Source: Kiritimatiellales bacterium (lineage in GTDB: Bacteria > Verrucomicrobiota > Kiritimatiellia > Kiritimatiellales > Tichowtungiaceae). From it: 64,000 bases of DNA. This document shows, piece after piece, positions 34,402 through 42,102 of this stretch (positions are counted from its first letter, which is position 1; each line of letters begins with the position of its first letter). The notes below the pieces were generated by a model. That model did no database searches and had not been told where the DNA came from. It worked only from the letters and a program-made list of their open reading frames with translations. The stretch is taken from positions 124,001-188,000 of the forward strand of contig JBBADV010000001.1 of assembly GCA_041656295.1 (NCBI GenBank). Direction: 5' to 3'. A program made the translations under genes and the position numbers.

Positions 34402-35745
34402 ATGACAATTATATTCTGTCTGTTTAAATATTTTCCGTACGGAGGACTTCAGCGTGACTTTCTGCGTATTGCGCTGGAGTGTCAGCGACGCGGAGCAAAA
34501 ATTATTGTTTATACGCTTGCGTGGGAGGGTCCGGTTCCGGACGGATTTGATATTCACATTGTTCCGGTTCGTGCATTTCGCAATCACCGGCGTGTCAAAA
34601 AGTTTTCAGAATGGATAGAGGCACAAAGGCTCAAAGGCACAGAGGCGCAGAGACAGGCACGAGGCATTGGGCATGAGGCATTAGAAAATTCTCAAACATC
34701 AGCCAGTGAACAGCAATCGGCAATCGGCAACCGAGCCTCCAGCGCGCCGGGCTTCGCGAATGCGAAGCAACGAAGTGGCAACCCCCAACCCCCAACCCCC
34801 AACCCCCAATCTCCAACCTCCAATCCTCAATCTTCAATCTTAATCGTTGGTTTCAACAAAATGCCGGGACTGGATATGTATTTTGCAGCGGATTCCTGTT
34901 TTGCAGAACGCATTGCCCGGCGGAATATGTTCTGTCGCATTTTGCCGCGGGTTCGGACCTATTTAAAATTTGAATCCGCAGTTTTCGCTGCCGATTCGTC
35001 AACGTTTGTTTTGATGATTGCGCCACAGCAGGTTGAGGATTTCCGGCATTATTACTCAATACCGCCCGACCGGTTCGTTCTTTTACCGCCGGGAATGACT
35101 ACTGAATTTATAACGCAGGCAGAAAAAAAAGACAGGGCCGAAGAACGGAAAAAGTTATCGCTGGCGGATGATAATTTTCTTTTATTGCATGTCGGGTCTG
35201 CTTTTAAAACTAAAGGCGTAGATCGCGGGATAAAGGCTTTTGCCGCATTGCCGGCCTGTATTCGGGGGAAAAGTATATACTTTATCGCTGGAGACGGCGC
35301 AATTAAGTCGTATCAACGGCTGGCGCGGAAACGTGGCGTTGAAGATCGGGTTATTTTCGGCGGAGTGCAAACGGATATTCCGGCGTTAATGAGTGCGGCG
35401 GATTTATTGATTCATCCGGCGCGGAATGAAGCTGCCGGTATGGTGCTGCTTGAGAGCCTGATTTGCGGACTCCCGGTGTTGTGCAGTAAAAACTGCGGAT
35501 ACGCTCCGTATATTCGTGACGCGGATGCCGGCATTATCCTGCATGAACCGTTTTCCCAGCAGGAACTGAACAGACAACTTGAGATGCTGTTGAAAAATAA
35601 TGAACTTCTTCGTTACAGGATAAATGCGGAAAAATATGTTGCTGAAACTAACCTGACCGGAATGCATGAAGAAGCGGCAGATGCGATTTGTAAAGAAGCC
35701 AATAGGGCAATACTCAATAGACGAGTAAAAATACTCAATAAATGA
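34402..35745 (+). CDS. waaG: WaaG-like LPS core glycosyltransferase (GT4) with in-frame repeat insertion
   Basis: The 447-residue GT-B protein resembles WaaG/RfaG (IFCLFKYFPYGGLQRDFLRI; VGFNKMPGLDMYFAADSCF; LHVGSAFKTKGVDRGIKA; ADLLIHPARNEAAGMVLLES). WaaG proteins are usually ~370-375 residues. The surplus is residues ~73-150, a low-complexity segment encoded by repeats (34618-34850) rich in Gln, Ser, Pro and Asn. The frame stays open on both sides, and family similarity resumes exactly at ILIVGFNKMPG. It transfers the first hexose onto heptose II-type cores at the inner membrane. The insert falls in a surface loop of the N-terminal domain if the fold is kept. Confidence 0.88.
   Translation: MTIIFCLFKYFPYGGLQRDFLRIALECQRRGAKIIVYTLAWEGPVPDGFDIHIVPVRAFRNHRRVKKFSEWIEAQRLKGTEAQRQARGIGHEALENSQTSASEQQSAIGNRASSAPGFANAKQRSGNPQPPTPNPQSPTSNPQSSILIVGFNKMPGLDMYFAADSCFAERIARRNMFCRILPRVRTYLKFESAVFAADSSTFVLMIAPQQVEDFRHYYSIPPDRFVLLPPGMTTEFITQAEKKDRAEERKKLSLADDNFLLLHVGSAFKTKGVDRGIKAFAALPACIRGKSIYFIAGDGAIKSYQRLARKRGVEDRVIFGGVQTDIPALMSAADLLIHPARNEAAGMVLLESLICGLPVLCSKNCGYAPYIRDADAGIILHEPFSQQELNRQLEMLLKNNELLRYRINAEKYVAETNLTGMHEEAADAICKEANRAILNRRVKILNK
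34618..34850. repeat. Repeat element inserted in frame inside waaG
   Basis: Consists of AGGCACAAAGGCTCAAAGGC-type units, AATCGGCAATCGGCAACCG, a hairpin GCTTCGC/GCGAAGC (34751-34768) and a CCCCCAACCCCCAA run grading into CAATCCTCAATCTTCAATCT. The composition differs sharply from the surrounding gene. Confidence 0.8.
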
Positions 35746-35747
35746 GT
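35712..35747 (+). promoter_or_regulatory. Two palindromic sites upstream of the first DUF4143 ATPase
   Basis: ACTCAATAGACGAGT (35712-35726) and ACTCAATAAATGAGT (35733-35747) are palindromes with 21-bp centre spacing, i.e. two helical turns. They overlap the waaG stop codon and end 43 bp before the ATPase ATG. Likely a binding site for an autoregulator or recombination factor; this is inference. Confidence 0.55.
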
Positions 35748-35790
35748 AATTTTTATTTACACTGGATTGATTTTGTTTAATATCAACAGT

Positions 35791-36975
35791 ATGAAGATGA
35801 TAACAAGAGAGTTTTCCCGGAGTGCTCTTGCGATGATTCAGGAAAATTCACCGTTTATCCAGGTGATTTGCGGTCCGAGGCAGGTTGGGAAAACCACCGC
35901 GGCACGCCAGATTATGGAAGATGCCGGAATTCCGTCACTTTACGCAGCAGCGGATAGTGCGGTGCCCCTCGGAACAGAATGGCTTGAGACTCAGTGGCAC
36001 CGCGCGGAATACGAAGTAAAAACCACCGGAAAGCCTGTTTTGCTGGTGCTGGATGAACTGCAGAAGATTTCCGGCTGGAGCGACGCATTAAAATTTTTAT
36101 GGGATCAGCGCCGGTCGGATATACGTTTACTGGTGCTTGGTTCGTCAGCCATGCTGCTGCAACGAGGCCTGACGGAAAGTCTTGCCGGACGGTTTTTTCT
36201 GCATCGTTTCCCGCATTGGTCATTTCCCGAATGCAGAGAGGCGTTTGGCTGGGATATGAATCGCTGGTTGTTTTTCGGCGGCTATCCGGGCGCCGCCCGT
36301 TTTGCGAACAATGAGGCAGAATGGATGCAATATGTTTCGGACTCATTAATCGAAACTGTTATTTCACGGGATGTGCTTCAGCTTCAGAATATCGCCAAGC
36401 CGGCGTTATTGCGGAATCTGTTTGGTCTGGCGACGACGTTTCCGGCGCAGATTCTTTCGTATAATAAAATGTTAGGACAGCTTCAGGATGCCGGAAATAC
36501 AACCACACTGGCGCATTATTTAACGTTGCTGGAATCCGCATTTCTACTCAGCGGATTAGAACTCTATTCAAAAGGACAGCGCCGGAAACGCGGCAGCAGT
36601 CCGAAACTGATTTTGTGGAATAATGCGCTGATTAATGCCATTGGAATGCGCAGTATGGAACAGTGTATAACGGATTCTGCCTGGAGAGGACGGTTAGTTG
36701 AAAACGCCGTTGGCGCGCATTTACTGCAAACGCTTCATTCGGCAAATGCTTCAATCATGTACTGGCGCAAAGGCAATCTGGAAGTTGATTTTGTTGTTGA
36801 GCTCGCCGGGCGTACGATTGCGGTCGAGGTAAAGAGCGGACATTCCGGAGCAACAAATGGATTAGCTACGTTCAAAAAATATTATCCGGACAGCCGGGTA
36901 CTGCTTGTAGGAGAAAACGGAATTCCACTGGAAGAGTTTTTTTCTGATATTTCCGGTGATTTCTTTAGACTATGA
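35791..36975 (+). CDS. AAA ATPase with DUF4143 nuclease-like C-terminus (first copy)
   Basis: From ATG 35791 it has 394 residues; an upstream TTG start is unlikely. It has Walker A GPRQVGKTT, Walker B VLLVLDELQKI, sensor VLGSSAMLLQRG, a middle winged-helix part, and a C-terminal DUF4143 domain resembling restriction-like nuclease folds (NLEVDFVVELAGRTIAVEVK, with D-x-n-E-V-K). The family is widespread, mobile-looking and of unknown function. It sits between waaG and waaP, breaking up an LPS gene pair, and is preceded by two palindromes. Confidence 0.87.
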   Translation: MKMITREFSRSALAMIQENSPFIQVICGPRQVGKTTAARQIMEDAGIPSLYAAADSAVPLGTEWLETQWHRAEYEVKTTGKPVLLVLDELQKISGWSDALKFLWDQRRSDIRLLVLGSSAMLLQRGLTESLAGRFFLHRFPHWSFPECREAFGWDMNRWLFFGGYPGAARFANNEAEWMQYVSDSLIETVISRDVLQLQNIAKPALLRNLFGLATTFPAQILSYNKMLGQLQDAGNTTTLAHYLTLLESAFLLSGLELYSKGQRRKRGSSPKLILWNNALINAIGMRSMEQCITDSAWRGRLVENAVGAHLLQTLHSANASIMYWRKGNLEVDFVVELAGRTIAVEVKSGHSGATNGLATFKKYYPDSRVLLVGENGIPLEEFFSDISGDFFRL

Positions 36976-37049
36976 GAATATTCCGGCAGGCCTTACCGGT
37001 CTTTAGGAGATATATCTTCTGAATTCAGTAGAGTTTTTGTGAGAGAAAT

Positions 37050-37964
37050 ATGACTTGTTTAGAACCCGGAAATCAAAAAGCGGCGGATATGAGCTGTCCA
37101 GGGTTTGGGGCTCGGAGTTCGCCGGCAAATTTTTATCAATCGGAAATCGGAAATCGGAAATCGGAAATATTTCTAAATTCTGATTTCCAAAACGCATGGC
37201 GTGGCAAAGATCCGTTTGCAGAAGCATTCCGGCTGGATGGAGAAGTTTTCCGGTCGGTAAAATCGCGCCGGACATTCCGGTTTGAACTGAACGGCAAGAG
37301 TTATTTTGCGAAAGTACATCGGGGTGCCGGCTGGAAAGAAATTTTTAAAAATCTGTTCCAGTTTAAAAAGCCGGTGCTGAGTGCGCGAAATGAATATGAC
37401 GCTATCCGGCGGCTGGAAAAGCTTGGTGTGGCAACCATGACCGTTGCGGCCTTCGGTGAGCGCGGTAAAAATCCGGCAAAAATTGAATCATTTATCATTA
37501 CTGAAGAGCTGAAAAACACCATCAGCCTCGAAGATTTCTGCCGTGATTGGAAAGAGAACCCGTCGCCGTTTGCGCTAAAAAAAGCATTGATAGAATACAT
37601 TGCAGCCGTCAGCCGGACATTGCACCGGAACGGCGTAAACCATCGCGACTATTACATCTGCCATTTTCTTTTTGATAAAAAACGCGACTGGCAGAAAGAG
37701 GGCGTCCTTGCCTATCTGATCGACCTGCACCGCACTCAACTTCGTAAAAAAACACCGCGCCGCTGGATCATCAAAGATCTCGCCGGGCTCTATTTTTCAA
37801 CAATGGATATCGGATTAACAGAGCGTGATCTCTTCCGGTTCTTAAAAATTTACTCCGGATGCTCATTGGAGAATGCTTTGAATACGCAGTCTTCATTTTT
37901 CTATTCCGTTCAGTGGACTGCCTTAAAATTATATCGGAAAGAACAGATTTGTCCGAAAGGATAA
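37050..37964 (+). CDS. waaP: LPS core heptose kinase WaaP (RfaP)
   Basis: The 304-residue protein is WaaP-like from about residue 50 (RTFRFELNGKSYFAKVHRGA for the ATP-site Lys; catalytic GVNHRDYYICHFLF with His198-Arg199-Asp200; LIDLHRTQLR for the metal Asp). It phosphorylates heptose I of the LPS core in the cytoplasm. The first ~45 residues have no family counterpart and are encoded partly by a CGGAAAT repeat, so the real start may be further in, though no better ATG or RBS was found. It belongs functionally with waaG, from which the DUF4143 gene separates it. Confidence 0.88.
   Translation: MTCLEPGNQKAADMSCPGFGARSSPANFYQSEIGNRKSEIFLNSDFQNAWRGKDPFAEAFRLDGEVFRSVKSRRTFRFELNGKSYFAKVHRGAGWKEIFKNLFQFKKPVLSARNEYDAIRRLEKLGVATMTVAAFGERGKNPAKIESFIITEELKNTISLEDFCRDWKENPSPFALKKALIEYIAAVSRTLHRNGVNHRDYYICHFLFDKKRDWQKEGVLAYLIDLHRTQLRKKTPRRWIIKDLAGLYFSTMDIGLTERDLFRFLKIYSGCSLENALNTQSSFFYSVQWTALKLYRKEQICPKG
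37138..37167. repeat. Four tandem CGGAAAT units in the 5' part of waaP
   Basis: ATCGGAAATCGGAAATCGG and continuation make four perfect 7-bp units in frame, coding for Glu-Ile-Gly-Asn-Arg-Lys-type residues that are not conserved in WaaP. Confidence 0.75.
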
Positions 37965-37984
37965 ATTTCTCGCCAGCGGAAACG

Positions 37985-38041
37985 TTGCAAAATCGAAATT
38001 ATTTTTATTGCAAAACAGTAAACAAAAACATTGCAAAACAG
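37985..38041 (+). promoter_or_regulatory. Three direct repeats spaced exactly 23 bp upstream of the second DUF4143 ATPase
   Basis: TTGCAAAATCG (37985), TTGCAAAACAG (38008) and TTGCAAAACAG (38031) are phased at 23 bp, ending 24 bp before the GTG start at 38066. A reverse copy, CTGTTTTGCA, lies downstream of the gene at 39709. They look like iteron-type protein-binding sites. Confidence 0.6.
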
Positions 38042-38065
38042 GAATTAAAGATATAGGGTATCCCT

Positions 38066-39319
38066 GTGAAAAAGTATGAGCCGCGCTTAATTGATGAGTT
38101 ACTTGAGCGAAAACTCAAGTCATCAGGTGCTGTTGTTTTGCGCGGACCCAGAGCGGTTGGGAAAACAACGACAGCGTTGCATCACGCTGCCAGTTCGGTT
38201 CGTTTGGATCAACGCAAGGACTTAATTATTGCGGCGGAGTTGACTCCCAAAACATTGCTGGCCGGTGCGGTTCCGCGCTTAATTGATGAATGGCAGCTCG
38301 CTCCGTCAATTTGGAACTCTATTCGGGCTGAAATTGATGAACGTGCTTTGCCCGGACAGTTTATTTTAACCGGTTCCGCCGCGCCGGATGAAGATAAAAC
38401 GCGACACACCGGCGCAGGTCGTATGGCTCGACTGTTATTGCGCCCGATGACCTTATATGAACAAAAGAACTCCACCGGACAGGTTCGGTTTGCGGATCTT
38501 TTTGTAAAAGAAGCAACGGTTGGCGGTGCGGGCGGACCGGATATCTCTGAATATGCAGAACTCATTGTGAAAGGCGGGTGGCCTGCATTGCAAAAACTGG
38601 ATGCTTCCGCCGCGATGGACGCATTGGCGGACTATGTGGATAATATTGCGGAAGTTGATCTCCGGACAATTGACGGGCGTCCGGAACCCGTCAGAATGGC
38701 CGCGTTGATTAAAGCGCTGGCTAGAAATATTTCCACAGAAGCCTCTCTCGAAAAACTGGCAGCTGAAGCTGAAATTTCGTCCGGCGGACTTTCAACGCCA
38801 ACAGTCAGAAAATATCTGGATCAGCTTGCGCGAATTTTTATATTGGATGAGCTCCCTGCGTGGAAACCGCATCTCCGGTCAAGCATCCGTATGCGGGTAA
38901 AGCCGAAATGGCATTTCATTGATCCATCGATTGCAACCGCTTCGACCGGTGCATCTCCTGATAGATTGCTGGACGATTTGAATGCGATGGGACTGCTGTT
39001 TGAATCGCTCGTGCTCCGTGATATCCGGGTTTATGCCGATAGTGCAGATGCAACGGCGTTTCACTACCGCGACTCGACCAATTTAGAAATTGATGCAATT
39101 GTTGAGCGTCGCGATGGTATGTGGGCCGGAATAGAGGTGAAACTCGGCGGTGAGCGAGCAATCGAAGACGCTGTTGCAAATTTTAAAAAACTCCGCGCCC
39201 GTTTGACAGAACCGAAGCTTGCACGCCTGGCCTCACTCAGCATTATTACTGGCGGACAGGTCAGTTATACCCGCCCGGACGGAGTCCATGTAATTTCACT
39301 CGGTCATTTGTGCCCCTGA
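38066..39319 (+). CDS. AAA ATPase with DUF4143 nuclease-like C-terminus (second copy)
   Basis: The 417-residue protein starts at GTG 38066. It has Walker A GPRAVGKTTTA, Walker B AVPRLIDEWQ, sensor FILTGSAAPDED, a winged-helix region, and a DUF4143 C-terminus (NLEIDAIVERRDGMWAGIEV, then KLGG). It is only distantly similar to the copy at 35791 and belongs to a different subgroup, so these are two separate arrivals and not a duplication. It is flanked on both sides by short phased repeats. Function is unknown; toxin-antitoxin or selfish-element roles have been suggested for relatives. Confidence 0.87.
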   Translation: MKKYEPRLIDELLERKLKSSGAVVLRGPRAVGKTTTALHHAASSVRLDQRKDLIIAAELTPKTLLAGAVPRLIDEWQLAPSIWNSIRAEIDERALPGQFILTGSAAPDEDKTRHTGAGRMARLLLRPMTLYEQKNSTGQVRFADLFVKEATVGGAGGPDISEYAELIVKGGWPALQKLDASAAMDALADYVDNIAEVDLRTIDGRPEPVRMAALIKALARNISTEASLEKLAAEAEISSGGLSTPTVRKYLDQLARIFILDELPAWKPHLRSSIRMRVKPKWHFIDPSIATASTGASPDRLLDDLNAMGLLFESLVLRDIRVYADSADATAFHYRDSTNLEIDAIVERRDGMWAGIEVKLGGERAIEDAVANFKKLRARLTEPKLARLASLSIITGGQVSYTRPDGVHVISLGHLCP

Positions 39320-39341
39320 TGCTCAGAGTGCTTTACGGCAG

Positions 39342-39738
39342 GACCCATTCTGCAATATGTTGCACTTTGGCCCGACCCATTCTGCAGCATACTGCATTGT
39401 TGCCGGACGATTATATTGTAAAAAGCAGGTGCGTCCAAAAGGCTGATTTCTTAAATATGGAACAAATCAAGAAAAGTTATCGCCGCAGAAATTTGTAAAA
39501 GGTACATAATAATTTGTGCTCCTGGTGTTCTTGCGCGGTTACACTTAAATGTTACCTGCATGTATTATTGAGCATCGAACATTGAAAATTAAACACTCTA
39601 TGCTGCCTTTGCGCGGGGAATCCGCCTCCATCTGTGTGATCTGCGGTTTAAAAACTAAAATCAAAAACTGATTTGGCCATTTTACAGTATATTGCATTTT
39701 GGTCTGAACTGTTTTGCATATCACTGCATTTTAGTGCC
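39342..39738. repeat. Repeat block downstream of the second DUF4143 gene
   Basis: GACCCATTCTGCAATATGTT and GACCCATTCTGCAGCATACT lie 32 bp apart (39342 and 39374). A diverged pair with TACAGTATATTGCATTTTGG and CTGTTTTGCATATCACTGCA occurs at 39682-39728, also about one unit apart and ending in the same TGCCGG. TGCAGYATACTGCA-like palindromes are the common core. Between the pairs lies AT-rich DNA with phrases such as GAACATTGAAAATTAAACAC. No gene is seen in 39320-39788. Confidence 0.6.
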
Positions 39739-39788
39739 GGTGCGGGTGCTTTTTCACGGGTATTCAAGAGGTACGGTTCGCAGAAGGC

Positions 39789-40289
39789 TCACTCTGAATA
39801 GCCGCCAGTGTCTTTTATATGTTTTGCAGGAACTCCGCCGACGATTGTATGGGCGGGCACATCTTTTGTCACAACAGCTCCGGCTGCCACAACGGCACCG
39901 GTTCCGATAGTGACACCTTGCAGAATAATGGCACCGCAGCCGATCCAGACTTTGTCTTGTACTGTGATCGGTTTATGTGTGGTTCCTCTGGTCTTTCCCG
40001 GGATCGAAGCGGTTCCATGAGAGATCGTCTCAAAGCAAACCCTTGGCCCGATTTGGCAATAATCTCCAATAGTAACCCGTTCCTTTAGACAGGTGATGTG
40101 GACATCCCTGTTGATCATACATTTTTTCCCGATCCTAAAATTTTTTTTATTATCAATGGTCAGATTTCCCATCATCGTACTGCGCCCATGTCCTTTGATG
40201 CCGCCGGCCCGATAAAAGTAAGAGCGGAATTTGTCAATTTTCGGTCGGCTAGGCAGGTGATTAGCGATATAAAACAATAATGGTTTCAT
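39789..40289 (-). CDS. Hexapeptide-repeat O-acetyltransferase
   Basis: The 166-residue left-handed beta-helix protein has hexapeptide turns (VTIGDYCQIGPRV, ITVQDKVWIGCGAIILQG, VTIGTGAVVAAGAVVTKDV) and the C-terminal signature VGGVPAKHI. It belongs to the WcaF/NodL/maltose acetyltransferase group, which O-acetylates sugars. The catalytic His is probably in FETISHG. The start overlaps the upstream glycosyltransferase stop by 4 bp, so both act on the same surface glycan. Confidence 0.9.
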   Translation of the reverse strand: MKPLLFYIANHLPSRPKIDKFRSYFYRAGGIKGHGRSTMMGNLTIDNKKNFRIGKKCMINRDVHITCLKERVTIGDYCQIGPRVCFETISHGTASIPGKTRGTTHKPITVQDKVWIGCGAIILQGVTIGTGAVVAAGAVVTKDVPAHTIVGGVPAKHIKDTGGYSE

Positions 40290-41119
40290 TTTTCACTCCT
40301 GGATGTATCCCGCTGGCGGGATGCAAGAAAATCGGAATCTCTCATGAGAAAAAGGCGTGGGAAGTAATTCCAAACTGGTTGAAGGATTTTTATCGATAAT
40401 TTGTAACGAAGTGGCCATACGGGACGATAAGGTTTAGTCTTTTGCCGGATTTTGTCTTTTACATGGTTCGGAGAAGGGTTTTTAGAGAGTTGCGTTGGGC
40501 TTTTTGTGAAAAGGTATAAAACTTTCCAGATGATTTTGATCCGCAGTTTCTTTTTACAGATTCTGGCCCAGAAATCTTTATCACCGGCAGAGAAAAAAGC
40601 AGGGTCAAAATAACCGGTTTTTTTATAAATATCTTTTCTCCACGCAGTAAACGGACCCGGCCGGATGCTTAATCTTCTCTTTTTCATGCAGGAAAGATCA
40701 AAGCTGTTTCTATATTCGTCTTCCTGCTGGTAGGCTATAAGCGGGGTGCAGACATCAATCGAAGATGACTGGGAGAATGCGTCAATCACCTTTTCTAAAA
40801 GTGCCGGATGCATGTAGTCATCCATATTGCTGTAACAGACAAGCGGAGCCGTTGCAGCCTGCCATCCGATATTCCAGCATTCATATAAGGTTTTTCTGTC
40901 GTCAAAGGTGATTAACCGGCAATTTTTGTGTCTTTTACAGAATGGTTCGATCCGGTTTCTTTCCTTTTCAGGAGAGGCGGTTTCTATAAATAGAAATTCC
41001 GCTTTTTGAAACGCAGTCTGCCGGAGAATTTCGTCAAATTTTTTCTCTACATACCGGATATTGCTGTACGTGCTGATGATTACAGAAATAGCCGGCATAT
41101 TGTCCGTTGTGAATTTCAT
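40286..41119 (-). CDS. Family 2 glycosyltransferase
   Basis: From ATG 41119 it has 277 residues. The GT-A fold shows MPAISVIISTYSNIRYVE at the start, DXD-like NMDDYMHPALLEKV, and a polar tail without membrane helices. It transfers a sugar from an NDP donor in LPS or exopolysaccharide assembly. It is coupled to the acetyltransferase gene by a start/stop overlap and is divergent from the rfbFGH operon, suggesting a common surface polysaccharide locus. Confidence 0.88.
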   Translation of the reverse strand: MKFTTDNMPAISVIISTYSNIRYVEKKFDEILRQTAFQKAEFLFIETASPEKERNRIEPFCKRHKNCRLITFDDRKTLYECWNIGWQAATAPLVCYSNMDDYMHPALLEKVIDAFSQSSSIDVCTPLIAYQQEDEYRNSFDLSCMKKRRLSIRPGPFTAWRKDIYKKTGYFDPAFFSAGDKDFWARICKKKLRIKIIWKVLYLFTKSPTQLSKNPSPNHVKDKIRQKTKPYRPVWPLRYKLSIKILQPVWNYFPRLFLMRDSDFLASRQRDTSRSEK

Positions 41120-41286
41120 TTTTACTCTTTTACGCAAAAAACGACTTTAGCTTTATATTATTGCATTCCTGATGTACAAGTCAGGCTGTTTTTTCATCTT
41201 GTATTCTAGATATGATTGGAACATTTTTACGAGAGGATTATTTTGCTAATATGTTTTCACGGAGTGGGCAGTTTTAAGGAAAAGCA

Positions 41287-42102
41287 ATGACTGAGATAAA
41301 AAAAGTACCTGCAGCAATGATTCTTTGTGGTGGGCAGGGAACCCGGTTGCGGGATGTTACGGAGATTCTGCCCAAGCCGATGGTGCCTGTCGGCCCGCAT
41401 CCGATCATCTGGCACATCATGAAAGGCTATGCCGCCTTTGGTGTGAAGCGTTTTATTCTTTGCCTGGGCTATAAGCGCGAGGCGTTTATTGACTATTTTC
41501 TCAACTACCATGCCCGGGCGGCGGATGTTACCATTAGACTGGGACGACAAAACGATATCATCTATCATAACGGGCATTGTGAAGAGGGCTGGGAGGTGAC
41601 ACTTGCTGATACTGGCGACCGGACAATGACCGGCGGGCGGATTGCCCGTGCTTCCAAATATTTGGAACCGGATGATAACGAATTTTTTATAACCTATGGA
41701 GATGCGGTGTCCGACATTGATTTTGCCGCTCTGCTGGATTTGCATCGTGAATCAGGGAAAGTCCTCACTGTCAGTGCTGTGCACCCGGCCGGCCGTTTCG
41801 GCGAGCTGGGAATTGATGCGACGGGAAACGTGACTGGTTTTCACGAAAAACCCCAGACCGAACAGGGGTTTATCAACGGCGGGTTTATGGTGGCTGATCG
41901 GGCCATGCCGGAAAACTATCTGCGTACGGACGGATCGCTTGTTTTCGAGCAGGAGCCGATGCGCAGAATTCAGAAGGCCGGTCAAATGGCAGCCTTCCAG
42001 CATCAGGGTTTCTGGCAGTGCATGGATACCGCCCGCGAGCATCAGTTGCTGAATGAGCTGTGGGATTCCGGCAAGGCTCCTTGGACAAAGGGCTGGAAAT
42101 AA
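41287..42102 (+). CDS. rfbF: Glucose-1-phosphate cytidylyltransferase (RfbF/DdhA)
   Basis: The 271-residue nucleotidyltransferase has the signature ILCGGQGTRLRDVTEILPKP, and FITYGDAVSDIDF, GEKP-like FHEKPQTEQGFINGGFMV and WQCMDTAREHQLL. It makes CDP-glucose from Glc-1-P and CTP, the first step to CDP-3,6-dideoxyhexoses. Its stop overlaps the next start (TAATG), and it heads a six-gene operon. Confidence 0.95.
   Translation: MTEIKKVPAAMILCGGQGTRLRDVTEILPKPMVPVGPHPIIWHIMKGYAAFGVKRFILCLGYKREAFIDYFLNYHARAADVTIRLGRQNDIIYHNGHCEEGWEVTLADTGDRTMTGGRIARASKYLEPDDNEFFITYGDAVSDIDFAALLDLHRESGKVLTVSAVHPAGRFGELGIDATGNVTGFHEKPQTEQGFINGGFMVADRAMPENYLRTDGSLVFEQEPMRRIQKAGQMAAFQHQGFWQCMDTAREHQLLNELWDSGKAPWTKGWK

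Noticed and set aside
35791..39319. The two DUF4143 ATPases as a recent duplication
   Set aside because: Beyond Walker motifs and the C-terminal nuclease-like motif they share little sequence, and their flanking repeats differ.
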